Shown: piece after piece, positions 24,684-33,120 of the stretch
Position numbering within the stretch: the stretch's first letter is position 1
How the letters are laid out: the number at the start of each line of letters is the position of its first letter
Source: an uncultured Verrucomicrobia subdivision 3 bacterium
GTDB lineage: Bacteria > Verrucomicrobiota > Verrucomicrobiia > Limisphaerales > UBA11358
NCBI GenBank assembly: GCA_903858275.1
Contig: CAIOIC010000038.1
Location: forward strand, 1-37,199
Direction: 5' to 3'
Length of the DNA stretch: 37,199 nucleotides
The notes under the pieces: model-generated
What the model saw: only the letters and a program-made list of their open reading frames with translations
What the model was told of the DNA's origin: nothing
The model's database searches: none
Translations under genes and position numbers: made by a program

Positions 24684-26024
24684 TTAATGAAGCGCCCCGT
24701 TTTGTGCGTCAACTGGCAGTGCGTAATACGCGCATTCTGCGAAAAAGAAGAAGGACATGTTGAGCCGGCTCCAGTCATAGTGACGAAACGCTGTTTCCAT
24801 GGTTGGACGAAAACGCATGATCGTCTCCCGATCTCCCGATAGCGCAATCATGAGCGCGCTGGCCAGCGGGATTTGCACATACTTGTGTTCATAGGAGCGT
24901 CGCGGTCCCGACAGCGGACGCTGAACTTTGTCAATGCGCTCGGTGTCTTCGGCTGATTTTTGCTCCTGCCACAAAGGATTAAGCCGCGTGCGCCATTCAT
25001 GCAGCGGGAAGCTATTGTCGGACCGATTGTCAAATTCACGGAACGTGTCCAGTGTCTTGGCCGCTTGAACCGCTCCGGCAGTCAATCCCTTCTGGTAAAG
25101 CCGTCGGTTTGCCGCGTTGGTCTCGGTGTCCGCTAATTCCCGGAGCGAGGCCTGGGCGCCGATGAAAATCCACAAGGGTGCGCCCGTATCAAGTCCCTTC
25201 ATCTGGGGAATGTCTGCGGGATAGCCCTCGGCGCAAATTTCGATGGCGGACTTGTTGGAACCTTTGGGTTGAGTGCGAAGGGCTGCCTCATAGGCGGCTT
25301 GCCAGCGGGGTTCACCGGAAACGAGGGCCACTGACCGCAAGATGAACAGATGGCGCACGGTGCCGCGAAAGTCGGAGGCAACTCTGAGGGCTCCCCGGTT
25401 CTGGCCTTTGAAAATGCCGTCGCAGGGGCAACGCCAGCGGTTGGCTTCCAGCGCCACCGCCACCTCGGTCATCCGCCGGATGATGCGCGTCTTTTCGGCG
25501 GCCTCTGGAATGCCGCTGCGGACGTAGGCAAACAGGCCGTAAAACCAGGGATGCGTTTGGTCGTCGGAACCGGCCGGATAATGACAGCGGCCGTCGGTTC
25601 CCACCCCCCGGGCGATGAAACCGGGCACATCCGATACTTCTGAAAGCAGCATAAGTCCGGCGGCCACTTGCCTGGCCTCTTCCCTGGCCTTGGCCTCGCC
25701 GGTTCGCTGCCAGCGTTGGCAGAGGGTCGGCAGATAGAGGCCGCTGAACATGCCGCAATTTGCGAACGGCGTGTTCCAGGAAAAGGCGTTGGGCTTCCCT
25801 TGGGCACATTCTTCCGGCGTCGGCAAAAGCACTTTCCCGTTGATCGGCGCGAAATCAAAGAGCAGCCCCTTGGGATCCATGAAACGTTTCCAGATTTCCT
25901 GGTGGGCCGCTTCAATGCTCTGGGCGGTCTCACCGGAAACGGAATTTGTTTTTGCCAGCCCCTGTTGGTGGCCAAGCAGGAGCAACAGCACAACCAGTTT
26001 TCCGATTTGTCTCATGGGTTTCAT
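24684..26024 (-). CDS. Secreted protein of unknown function, possible alpha/alpha-barrel
   Basis: I do not recognise the family. ATG 26024 is preferred: it opens MKPMRQIGKLVVLLLLLGHQ, a signal peptide, whereas the longer frame to 26081 only reads through the DUF1015 end in another frame. The mature part, about 420 residues, is helix-rich, with many Trp/Phe/Tyr and repeats such as WKRFMDPKGLLFDF, NCGMFSGLYLPTLCQRW, HPWFYGLFAYVRSGIPEAAE and LFILRSVALVSGEPRWQAAY. This resembles alpha/alpha toroids of glycoside hydrolases such as GH88/105 or GH127, but no catalytic motif is certain. It starts 8 bp after the DUF1015 stop and ends against a copy of that gene's tail, so it looks like an insertion in an older DUF1015-CDF operon. 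Confidence 0.7.
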   Translation of the reverse strand: MKPMRQIGKLVVLLLLLGHQQGLAKTNSVSGETAQSIEAAHQEIWKRFMDPKGLLFDFAPINGKVLLPTPEECAQGKPNAFSWNTPFANCGMFSGLYLPTLCQRWQRTGEAKAREEARQVAAGLMLLSEVSDVPGFIARGVGTDGRCHYPAGSDDQTHPWFYGLFAYVRSGIPEAAEKTRIIRRMTEVAVALEANRWRCPCDGIFKGQNRGALRVASDFRGTVRHLFILRSVALVSGEPRWQAAYEAALRTQPKGSNKSAIEICAEGYPADIPQMKGLDTGAPLWIFIGAQASLRELADTETNAANRRLYQKGLTAGAVQAAKTLDTFREFDNRSDNSFPLHEWRTRLNPLWQEQKSAEDTERIDKVQRPLSGPRRSYEHKYVQIPLASALMIALSGDRETIMRFRPTMETAFRHYDWSRLNMSFFFFAECAYYALPVDAQNGALH

Positions 26025-26032
26025 TATTTTGA

Positions 26033-27247
26033 TCAGATCATGTGGCAGAACATCGCGTCGCGCAACTTCGGCTCGAACCACGTGCTCTTGGGCGGCATGA
26101 TGCCGCCGGCGTCGGCAATCTGCATGAGGTCCTCGATGCTCGTCGGGAACATACTGAACGCGCAGGCGTATTCGCCGCTGTTCACGAGTTTTTCCAGTTC
26201 CGCCGTGCCGCGGATGCCGCCGACGAAATTGATTTTTTTGCTCGTGCGCGGATCGTCAATACCGAACACCGGCGCCAGAATCTGCTTCTGTAAAAGGGTC
26301 ACGTCGAGCCCTTCAATCGGGTCTTGCGTGGCTGTGAACTGCGGTTTGAAGGTGAGCGTGCTCCACTTCCCGCCTATGAATAGCGCCAGCTCGTGTTTGC
26401 GCGCCGGCTTGGGCGAGCCGCCGGGTTTGATGTCGAACACCGCGGCGAGCTTGGCCAGCAAAGCGTCCGGCGTGAGGCCGTTCAAATCTTTCAGCACGCG
26501 GTTGTAGGGCGAAATCTGCATCTGGTTGTGCGGGAAGATCACGGCGAGGAATTGTCCGCTGTGGCCCGCGCCATTCCGCGACTTGAACACGCGACCCGCC
26601 GCCGCGCTGCGATGATGGCCGTCGGCGATGTAAAGGAACGGAATCTGCGCAAACTGCGCTTCGACGAACCGGATGTCTTCTGCGCTGGAAATGGGCCACG
26701 ACGTGTGACGCACGCCGTCCTTGCCGGTGAAATCCACGGCGGGCGTCTCAGCAATTTTCTTCGCCGTGAACGCATCGAATGCCGCCACGGCGCGGTAGGT
26801 CAGGAACACCGGGCCGGTCTGGGAATTGAGTGCCTCGATGTGGCGCACGCGGTCGTCTTCCTTGTCTGGACGGGTGAACTCGTGCTTCTTGATGATATTC
26901 GCCAGGTATTCCTCGCAGCTCGCAGCGGCAACGAGGCCGACCTGGGTGTGCCCGCCTATGATCTGGCGGTAGAGGTAGAAATTCGGCTTTTCGTCCGGCT
27001 TAAGCGCGCCCAGCGCAATGAGGCTGGCAAAATTGGCCCGGCCCTTGGCATAAACCTCGGACGAATACAGATCCGTGCCGGCGGGCAAGTCGATTTCCGG
27101 TTTGCTGACGTGCAGAAAGCTCAACGGCTTGCCTGCCGCCATCACGCGGGCTTCCTCGGACGACATCACGTCATAGGGCAGTTCGCAGATCTGGGCGGCG
27201 AGTTCGGGTTTAGGTCGGAGGGCGGCAAAAGGTTTGAGTGTGGCCAT
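26033..27247 (-). CDS. DUF1015 family protein
   Basis: The 404-residue protein starts at ATG 27247 (MATLKPFAALRPKPE), the family N-terminus; the longer upstream frame overlaps rpmB antisense and is rejected. Family markers follow: CELPYDVMSSEEARVMA, SFLHVSKPEIDLP, YLYRQIIGGHTQVGLVAA, and FLYIADGHHRSAAAGRVF with the conserved DGHHR. The C-terminus is MPPKSTWFEPKLRDAMFCHMI. DUF1015 proteins are soluble, widespread in bacteria and archaea, and often found near serine or phosphoglycerate metabolism genes; the biochemical role is unknown. It is the first gene of the minus-strand set and is divergent from rpmB, with 130 bp between starts. The last 59 bp are repeated downstream. Confidence 0.9.
   Translation of the reverse strand: MATLKPFAALRPKPELAAQICELPYDVMSSEEARVMAAGKPLSFLHVSKPEIDLPAGTDLYSSEVYAKGRANFASLIALGALKPDEKPNFYLYRQIIGGHTQVGLVAAASCEEYLANIIKKHEFTRPDKEDDRVRHIEALNSQTGPVFLTYRAVAAFDAFTAKKIAETPAVDFTGKDGVRHTSWPISSAEDIRFVEAQFAQIPFLYIADGHHRSAAAGRVFKSRNGAGHSGQFLAVIFPHNQMQISPYNRVLKDLNGLTPDALLAKLAAVFDIKPGGSPKPARKHELALFIGGKWSTLTFKPQFTATQDPIEGLDVTLLQKQILAPVFGIDDPRTSKKINFVGGIRGTAELEKLVNSGEYACAFSMFPTSIEDLMQIADAGGIMPPKSTWFEPKLRDAMFCHMI
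26037..26095 (-). repeat. 59-bp direct repeat, copy within the DUF1015 3' end
   Basis: This is the intact-gene copy of the repeat at 24619-24677; identity is 53/59, with mismatches at repeat positions 5, 17, 27, 29, 30 and 42. The copies are 1418 bp apart, bracketing one gene. Confidence 0.85.
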
Positions 27248-27377
27248 AAAATGCGGGGAGAAGATACGTTTGGCGGAAGGCAAAGGCACGCAGAATTTCC
27301 CGAAAAAGGACTTGTCACCGGGCGATTCCCTGATAGGCTCTGCGGCTCGAAACAAAGAAATCGCGAAAGAAAAATTT

Positions 27378-27653
27378 ATGGCACGCATTTGTGAATTGAC
27401 CGGCAAACGCCCGATGAAGGGCAGCATTATCTGGCGCTCGGGTAAATCGAAAAAATCCGGCGGTATCGGCACGCACATCACCGCGATCACCAAGCGCAAG
27501 TTCCGCGTGAATTTGCAGCGGGTGAAGGCGCTCCTGCCCAACGGCGAGGTCCGTTACATCCGCGTTTCCGCCGCCGCCCTCAAGCAGGGCATCGTCACCA
27601 AGGCGCCCAAGCGCACCTGGAAAAAGGGCGACGAAGCCAAGAAGAAGGCTTAA
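27378..27653 (+). CDS. rpmB: Large ribosomal subunit protein bL28
   Basis: The 91-residue product starts at ATG 27378 with MARICELTGKRPMKGSIIWR. The L28 core ITAITKRKFRVNLQRVKALL and VRYIRVSAAALKQGIVTKAP follows, with a Lys-rich end. A longer frame from 27234 is rejected since it lies over the divergent DUF1015 start and adds 48 unrelated residues. A weak purine motif (CGAAAGAAAAA) precedes the ATG. The protein sits in the 50S subunit, near the exit-site region. It is monocistronic: a strong intrinsic terminator follows 21 bp after the stop. Confidence 0.95.
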   Translation: MARICELTGKRPMKGSIIWRSGKSKKSGGIGTHITAITKRKFRVNLQRVKALLPNGEVRYIRVSAAALKQGIVTKAPKRTWKKGDEAKKKA

Positions 27654-27674
27654 GCCAAACCAACCAACACTTTT

Positions 27675-27703
27675 AAAGCGAGGCCTGACGGCCTCGCTTT
27701 TTT
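27675..27703 (+). terminator. Rho-independent terminator of rpmB
   Basis: A perfect 10-bp stem AAAGCGAGGC/GCCTCGCTTT with a 6-nt loop is followed by a run of T. It starts 21 bp after the rpmB stop. The gene on the other side (27906) converges, but the minus-strand version lacks a good T tract. Confidence 0.93.
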
Positions 27704-27905
27704 ATTTGCCACCAGGCCCAGCGCGCGAAACCGCTCATCACCAAATTAAACGGCTCGCCATTTAATACAATTGACTCATGGCGCATGGTTCAACTCCAAG
27801 GCCGCAGCGACTGACAGAATGAAAATTGCACGGCGCGGCTCACCTGATTCCGTTGTGACAGGGTTCAACTTTAGGTTCTTTCCGGAAAAATTGGAAACTT
27901 CGCAA

Positions 27906-30149
27906 CTATTTTCGCGTCGCGCCGGCGAGCAGGGCGCGCGCCGCCGGAATCGTGGTTTTCGGAAGCATCACGATGCTTCTGCGCACGCCGAGCTGGACAG
28001 GTGGAATATTGCCGAACACAACAGTTCCAGGCTGGCCCGCGAAATGCCAGAGCGCGATGACGGCATCGCCATTATGCTCGCCGATCATCGCGCGAATTTC
28101 ACGGCCGCCGGCGACATCCGCGGGCGAGACTTCGATGAAGTCGCCATCGAGCAACAGAAAATCTTTTTTCGGTTCGCGGAGTTTTTCGCGCGTGATGGCA
28201 CCGGTTTTTCCCGATGCGCGAAGCTCCTCGTAGGCGCGGACGATCTCCAGGAGGCTGGGCGTGAACGGATGTTTCGCCATCTGGCTGAAACTTGCCTGCA
28301 ACGAGATTGGCGCGCCGTAGGCGAGCGATTTGCACATCAGATATTCGATTTCGTCGAACTGAAGCCCGTCGGTGTTTTTCCCCATCGGCCAGATGCCGAA
28401 CCAGCCGAGTTCGCCGGGCATGCGATCTTCGCCGACGCTGAGCATGTAGCGCACGGAGGTTTCGATGTGATCGCGCACCGTCGGCCATTCGCCGACTTTT
28501 GCGCCGGCGGTGATCGCGCCATTGAGCGTGTTCAGATACGTGTCCACCGTTCCGCTGCGCGCGAACGAATGCCAGAGCGCGTGCGTCATGATCGTGCCGG
28601 CGTGGACAATCGGCCGCTTCGTGAATTTGCTCATCGCGACGGCCTGGAATTTCGAGACGTAGTAATCGAACCGCCGCCGGTCCACATCCTCGCCGCCGTC
28701 AAAATAAACCATGTTAAAGCCGCACGAATTGAAGATGTCGGCGAGCCGCGAGGTTGCCTCGTCGAGCAGCGATGTTTCCTGATCAATGATGTAACCGTTG
28801 ATGCAACCGTCCACGCCGTTGTGCCGTCCGGTCGTTCCGGCCTTGTGCGCGGCGGGCTGCGTTTTCCACGCGCCGCGCCTGCAGCCGAGGAACGAATCCC
28901 ATTTCCCCTCCGGTCCAATGCGGTCGTAGAAAATGATTTCGTCGTCGACGATCACCTCCTGATGCTTGGTCACGCCGCCTTCCCACACCGTTTGCTTCGC
29001 GACAGGACTACCCGGCCACTCGCGAAGATCCGTCGTCGCACGAACGGTTGTGCCTGTAGCGGGAATGTCATCGACCAGGGTCGCGAAACGATCAGACCAG
29101 AAACGGCGGTCTGGAACGGGCGAAACATAAGCGTCGGTCTTGGAAACCTTCGAGGCGAAGCCGTGCATTCCGACACCGATGCCCACCGCGTTCAACTTCG
29201 CGACGGTTCGTTTCAAGCTTTCGAGGCCGTCGGGATAGTTTGCCGTGTTGAAGACGTAGTGGCCCGGCGTCGAACACCACGCGCCGGAATTCAGCAAAAC
29301 CTGGCGAATGCCCGATTGATTGCAGTAATCAACGACCTGGTCCGCGTCTTTTTCGCCGAAACTGATGAACCAGTATGATTGCTTCGCGATCGGCAGTTGT
29401 TTCGCCGGAACACCGTCGGCTCCGTTTCGCGGCAAATTGAACGCAGCGGCGAATCGTTCGAGCAACGAATCAATTTCGGACGTTGGCGCTCCGACAAGCG
29501 CGACCGCCGCGCCTTCGAGTTTTGGTCCCGGCGCGTCCTGCGTCGTCGCGAAGATTTCCGCGCCCCCCTTCTGCCTCGTCGCCTGCCCGCGCGTTTGCAT
29601 ATTCGCGCCCTGAAGCCCGACCGCGAACGAATCATTCCACGCGAGCCCGAGCCGCGCGCCCACATGATTCGTGATTGCGATGCCGAGGCGCGCGAGCGTG
29701 ACCTCCGTTGGACGCGTTCCGGAAATTCCGGCCAGCGAGAAGAGCATCCAATCCGGCTCGGTTTTCACCGAATATGTCAGCCTCGTGTCGCAGCCTGCGA
29801 AACTGATGGTGAGCTTCCCGTCCGCAAACTCCGCGCGGTTCGCATTGTGATACTCCGTCTTGTTCACCCTTGCCATCGCGGCTTGCTGGTCAATGACGGA
29901 GCCGCCATCCGCGCCTGCGCCACCCGCTTCGAGCGGCACGACCCGCACCGACGCAAACGCGATCTTCTGGCCCGCTGCGGAAAATTCCATTCCACTTTTC
30001 TTGTCGGCGATGCTTCGCCACGTCGCGTCATCGCTAAGCACGGCGCGAACGCGCGAGCTTTTAAACACAATTTCGCCGGCGCGCGCCGGCGGTGCCAGCA
30101 GCAGGACGATCATCAGCGGGAAAATTGGTTTCAGGCTCGTTTCTTTCAT
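27906..30149 (-). CDS. Large secreted protein, probable TIM-barrel glycosidase-like, family not recognised
   Basis: The 747-residue protein has a signal peptide (MKETSLKPIFPLMIVLLLAP ending ARAG). Residues about 25-250 look like an N-terminal beta-sandwich (LTYSVKTEPDWMLFSLAGIS). A barrel-like region follows: SYWFISFGEKDADQVVDYCN, RQVLLNSGAWCSTPGHYVFN, GIGVGMHGFASKVS, and NMVYFDGGEDVDRRRFDYYV. The last has the Asp at a strand end typical of GH36/GH27/GH31-type nucleophiles. A C-terminal beta domain ends the chain. Beta-sandwich, TIM barrel and beta end is the layout of alpha-galactosidase-like enzymes, but no family signature is certain. It is convergent with rpmB and begins 111 bp downstream of smpB on the same strand. 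It probably processes a glycan outside the cytoplasm. Confidence 0.68.
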   Translation of the reverse strand: MKETSLKPIFPLMIVLLLAPPARAGEIVFKSSRVRAVLSDDATWRSIADKKSGMEFSAAGQKIAFASVRVVPLEAGGAGADGGSVIDQQAAMARVNKTEYHNANRAEFADGKLTISFAGCDTRLTYSVKTEPDWMLFSLAGISGTRPTEVTLARLGIAITNHVGARLGLAWNDSFAVGLQGANMQTRGQATRQKGGAEIFATTQDAPGPKLEGAAVALVGAPTSEIDSLLERFAAAFNLPRNGADGVPAKQLPIAKQSYWFISFGEKDADQVVDYCNQSGIRQVLLNSGAWCSTPGHYVFNTANYPDGLESLKRTVAKLNAVGIGVGMHGFASKVSKTDAYVSPVPDRRFWSDRFATLVDDIPATGTTVRATTDLREWPGSPVAKQTVWEGGVTKHQEVIVDDEIIFYDRIGPEGKWDSFLGCRRGAWKTQPAAHKAGTTGRHNGVDGCINGYIIDQETSLLDEATSRLADIFNSCGFNMVYFDGGEDVDRRRFDYYVSKFQAVAMSKFTKRPIVHAGTIMTHALWHSFARSGTVDTYLNTLNGAITAGAKVGEWPTVRDHIETSVRYMLSVGEDRMPGELGWFGIWPMGKNTDGLQFDEIEYLMCKSLAYGAPISLQASFSQMAKHPFTPSLLEIVRAYEELRASGKTGAITREKLREPKKDFLLLDGDFIEVSPADVAGGREIRAMIGEHNGDAVIALWHFAGQPGTVVFGNIPPVQLGVRRSIVMLPKTTIPAARALLAGATRK

Positions 30150-30260
30150 TTCTTTGTCAATTTAATGGTCTGGGGTTTTGCAGCATGATGATTTTCATGG
30201 CCATCAGTTTCCAGGCTCTGTTTTTACTGTTCCGAGTCTCTGCGGCTGCGATTTTGACAA

Positions 30261-30716
30261 TCATTTCCCCTTCGTCCACTTCATCGTCGCCCGCTTCATT
30301 TCGCGGTCGTCGTCGCGCTTCTTGATATCCTCCCGCTTGTCAAACGACTGTTTGCCCTTGCCCACCCCGATGGACACCTTGACCTTGCCGTTCTTCCAAA
30401 AGAACGCCAGCGGGAACAGCGCGTTGCCCTTTACCGAAGCCAGCTCGAACAGCTTGCGGATCTCGGATTTGTGCAACAGCAACTTGCGCGGGGCCTTGAG
30501 CTCGTGGTTGTGAACGTTGCCGTGCGAATACTCGTCAATGTGCGCGTTGTAGAGCCACGCCTCGTTCTTCTCGATGCGCGCGAACGCGTCGGCAATCTGC
30601 CCCTTGCCCGCGCGCAGCGATTTCACCTCCGTGCCGTGCAGCACAATGCCCGCCTCGAAGGTCTCGAGGATGAAGTAATCGCGCCGGGCTTTGTGGTTGG
30701 TGACGATGTCGGCCAT
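30261..30716 (-). CDS. smpB: SsrA-binding protein SmpB
   Basis: SmpB binds tmRNA and delivers it to stalled ribosomes for trans-translation. The 151-residue protein has the OB-fold core: NHKARRDYFILETFEAGIVL, then GTEVKSLRAGKGQIADAFAR, LYNAHIDEYSHGNVHNH, and PRKLLLHKSEIRKLF. The C-terminal basic tail DKREDIKKRDDDREMKRATM enters the decoding centre. Length and motifs are complete. No ssrA gene is visible in the window. It lies downstream of the rpoZ terminator and probably has its own promoter. Confidence 0.97.
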   Translation of the reverse strand: MADIVTNHKARRDYFILETFEAGIVLHGTEVKSLRAGKGQIADAFARIEKNEAWLYNAHIDEYSHGNVHNHELKAPRKLLLHKSEIRKLFELASVKGNALFPLAFFWKNGKVKVSIGVGKGKQSFDKREDIKKRDDDREMKRATMKWTKGK

Positions 30717-30738
30717 GAATTATTCTTCTCGCAGCTTA

Positions 30739-30815
30739 CCCAGATTGCACAGATAAAACCATTCGTTTCAGCGCTGTTTCAATCTGAATCTGCGCCCATC
30801 GGTGAAATCTGCGGG
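30739..30815. repeat. Imperfect inverted intergenic repeat (CAGATTGCACAGAT / ATCTGCG type)
   Basis: CCCAGATTGCACAGAT (30739-30754) is matched at the far end by the inverted AATCTGCGGG, preceded by TGAATCTGCGCCCATCGGTG. Such CAGATT-rich elements recur between genes in many Verrucomicrobiota and Planctomycetota; that is from general knowledge, and just one copy is in the window. It lies between smpB and the rpoZ terminator. Confidence 0.45.
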
Positions 30816-30816
30816 C

Positions 30817-30851
30817 AAAAGAAAAAGCCGGAAGAAAAATTCCTCCGGCTT
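30817..30851 (-). terminator. Rho-independent terminator of rpoZ
   Basis: Read on the minus strand, the 8-bp stem AAGCCGGA/TCCGGCTT is followed by TTTCTTTTG, 22 bp after the rpoZ stop. Confidence 0.88.
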
Positions 30852-30873
30852 CGTAAAATTTCCTGAAAGAGGC

Positions 30874-31128
30874 TTAATGCTTCTTGCGCTTCTTGGGAAT
30901 CTGACGGACCGCCGCCGTTTCCACCGGCAGTTCCCAGCCGATTTTGTCTTCCAAAATCTCGGTCAACGCGATGTCCGCGAGGCCCATGCTGGCCGGCACG
31001 TCCACGAGCGGTTGGCCCATGCCGCCGCCGCCCTGGTTGAGTTGGCGCACGCGGCGCGAGACGATGTTCACCAGCACGTTGGGGTTGCCAACTTTTTCAT
31101 TAGCCCGTTTGCAAAGTTCAGCGTTCAT
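30874..31128 (-). CDS. rpoZ: RNA polymerase omega subunit-like protein
   Basis: ATG 31128 gives an 84-residue protein with an omega-like core: NAELCKRANEKVGNPNVLVN, IVSRRVRQLNQGG, and DIALTEILEDKIGWEL. The order helix, VxRRVRQL, ALxEI matches omega in Verrucomicrobiota, although it differs from E. coli RpoZ. Omega assists beta-prime folding and RNA polymerase assembly. The C-terminus is a Lys/Arg-rich tail (IPKKRKKH). An upstream frame extension to 31176 is unlikely, since it adds 16 residues without similarity. A purine stretch (AGAGAGC) sits about 8 bp before the ATG. A strong terminator follows the gene. Confidence 0.87.
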   Translation of the reverse strand: MNAELCKRANEKVGNPNVLVNIVSRRVRQLNQGGGGMGQPLVDVPASMGLADIALTEILEDKIGWELPVETAAVRQIPKKRKKH

Positions 31129-31240
31129 ATTTTGCTCTCTAGTCGAGCGGGTCAGATTACCAGCGACCAAACCCAAAGCAATGATAAAAAGCTTTCTTCA
31201 AAGCCGCGAAGTCGCCGGTTAATGCCATGGACCTCCGCCG

Positions 31241-32986
31241 TCACGGCAAATTTAACTTTTCCTTGAGTTCCAACACCACTACGGACGCGTTTGGATCCGG
31301 AGCCTGAATGCCGGACAAGTTCACTCGCAGGGCGCCGGCCTGCACGCTGACCGCCGGTTTGGCTGGGCTGCCGATGATTCGCGCCGTTTTCACCTTCTTG
31401 ACCGCCACCGGCACCAGGAGTTCACCGTTGGCGGGCCAATGCCGGACAATGCAATATAGCTGGCGACCATCCTTGCTGCGCGTCAGATAGCCCCAATCCG
31501 GCTGTCGTGTCAGCCCCACTGGCCGGGTGGCGTAGATGGCTTCCCCATTGAGCGCCAGCCATTGCCCCAAAAAGCGCAGCCGCCGTTCCTGATTGGGCGG
31601 AATGGTGCCGCTGCCATCGGGACTGATCATCAACAGCAGATTGCCGCCATTGGCCACCGTCCGCAGCAAAAGATCCAAGGCGTCGGTTTCGCTCAAAACG
31701 TATCGGTCATCAAACGATTCCTCCCAGTTGTAGCCATAGGAATGGCTCAACGAGCGGTTTTCTTCCCACGGATGCGACTGAAAGCTTTTGATGGCATGAT
31801 ATTCACTCGCGTAATAATCCCCCCAGCCCGGATAACCCGGCGTATCAATTCCCATCCGGTCGTTGATGCAGACCTTCTGTCCGCGCCGCGCCGCCCGATT
31901 ATAGAAATAAGCCGCGAGTTCAGTTGAATACCACTCGGCAGGGCTCGCCTCCCATTGTCCGTCAAACCACAGCAGGTCGGGGCTGGTCTGGTCGATCAGC
32001 TCCTTGATGGAGGGCACCAGATACTCCCGCGAATAATCATGCACGGGAATCTTGCCGGAAATGAACGGCGTATCCTTCGTCAGCTTGTCCTTCAATGCCA
32101 GATGGCCGTGTTCCCACCCGAACCCCAGAGTTTGCGTCCATAGCTGTTTCTCCCGGATGATCGGATAACCCCATTCTCCCAGCGAAACGTAGGCGCCATA
32201 GCGCAGTCCCGCCGCCCGGCAGGCCTGGGATAATTCCCCGGCGAAGTCCCGCTTCAGTCCCCACTCCATGGAATTGCGGTGGGTGAAGGAAGATTTCCAC
32301 AGGCAATAACCGCCATGATGTTTCAAAAACGGCACCACATACCGCATCCCCGCCGCCTTGGCCAGATCCGTGAACTGTTCCGCCCGAAATCCATCCGCCC
32401 GCATCAGTTGAATCAGATCATCCGGTTTGATGTCCGCTCCCCAGGTTTTGATATGATAGCTTTTGACGTCCCCCATCTCCTCGGATACCTCAGCCTGGGA
32501 ATTTCGCTCATACCAGTCCGGATAAGTCGCCTTTTCTTTTTGCGGCGCCCAGCCGGCCACCGACCAGGGGCCCCAGTCGACAAACATTCCAAATTTGGCG
32601 TCCAAAAACCATTCCGGGCAGGGATGCGTCGCGATGGATTCATGTTCCGCCCGATACGGACCCTTGTCGATCACGTCCCGCATTTGGTTCCACGCCGCAT
32701 AGGAGCGCTCCAGCAAGGCGGGCGTTTCCTGCTCCAGCAAATCCTTCGCGCTTTTGGGATAGTGAAATGGCGTATAGCCCGCCGGACGCCGCGGCTGCTG
32801 GCCGACCGGCGGATGCGCCTCCGGATAATCCTGCCCCCGCGCCACCATCCCCAATCCGACCAGACCCACCGCTCCCCAGGTCCGGCACCACGCCCGTGTC
32901 GTCCTTAAAACTTTCCCCGCAAATCGGATCGGGCTGGGATTGACGCGAGTTTGGCTTTCGCCTGGGTGTTGAAAATAATTTGTCAT
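31241..32986 (-). CDS. Alpha-L-fucosidase, glycoside hydrolase family 29
   Basis: GH29 enzymes release alpha-linked L-fucose with retention. The catalytic barrel shows PEWFLDAKFGMFVDWGPWSV, FRAEQFTDLAKAAGMRYVV, FLKHHGGYCLWKSSFTH, and the nucleophile motif PDLLWFDGQWE (Asp342 from this start). The C-terminal beta domain is in the last 120 residues. ATG 32986 is chosen because the hydrophobic signal-like segment (WGAVGLVGLGMVARG) lies within 65 residues of it; the n-region of about 35 residues is long for a signal peptide, and frame extension to 33052 makes it longer. The acid/base residue cannot be identified by eye. It is divergent from ispA, with 134 bp between starts. It is far from the sugar-acid operon and need not be linked with it. 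Confidence 0.92.
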   Translation of the reverse strand: MTNYFQHPGESQTRVNPSPIRFAGKVLRTTRAWCRTWGAVGLVGLGMVARGQDYPEAHPPVGQQPRRPAGYTPFHYPKSAKDLLEQETPALLERSYAAWNQMRDVIDKGPYRAEHESIATHPCPEWFLDAKFGMFVDWGPWSVAGWAPQKEKATYPDWYERNSQAEVSEEMGDVKSYHIKTWGADIKPDDLIQLMRADGFRAEQFTDLAKAAGMRYVVPFLKHHGGYCLWKSSFTHRNSMEWGLKRDFAGELSQACRAAGLRYGAYVSLGEWGYPIIREKQLWTQTLGFGWEHGHLALKDKLTKDTPFISGKIPVHDYSREYLVPSIKELIDQTSPDLLWFDGQWEASPAEWYSTELAAYFYNRAARRGQKVCINDRMGIDTPGYPGWGDYYASEYHAIKSFQSHPWEENRSLSHSYGYNWEESFDDRYVLSETDALDLLLRTVANGGNLLLMISPDGSGTIPPNQERRLRFLGQWLALNGEAIYATRPVGLTRQPDWGYLTRSKDGRQLYCIVRHWPANGELLVPVAVKKVKTARIIGSPAKPAVSVQAGALRVNLSGIQAPDPNASVVVLELKEKLNLP

Positions 32987-33120
32987 TATATGAATGGGGT
33001 TAACCGGCGAATGATGCCGCATCATTGATATTCGCCAAGCCGAAATCTGCAATCGACGAAACGAAGCCGCGAAAATTCCCTTCTAACTTGCGTTCGATTC
33101 CGGCATTTTGGGACAAATTT

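Noticed and set aside
27771..29378. 535-codon plus-strand frame
   Set aside because: It is antisense to the large secreted protein with signal peptide; its composition, rich in Arg, His and Ala, is typical of a shadow frame.
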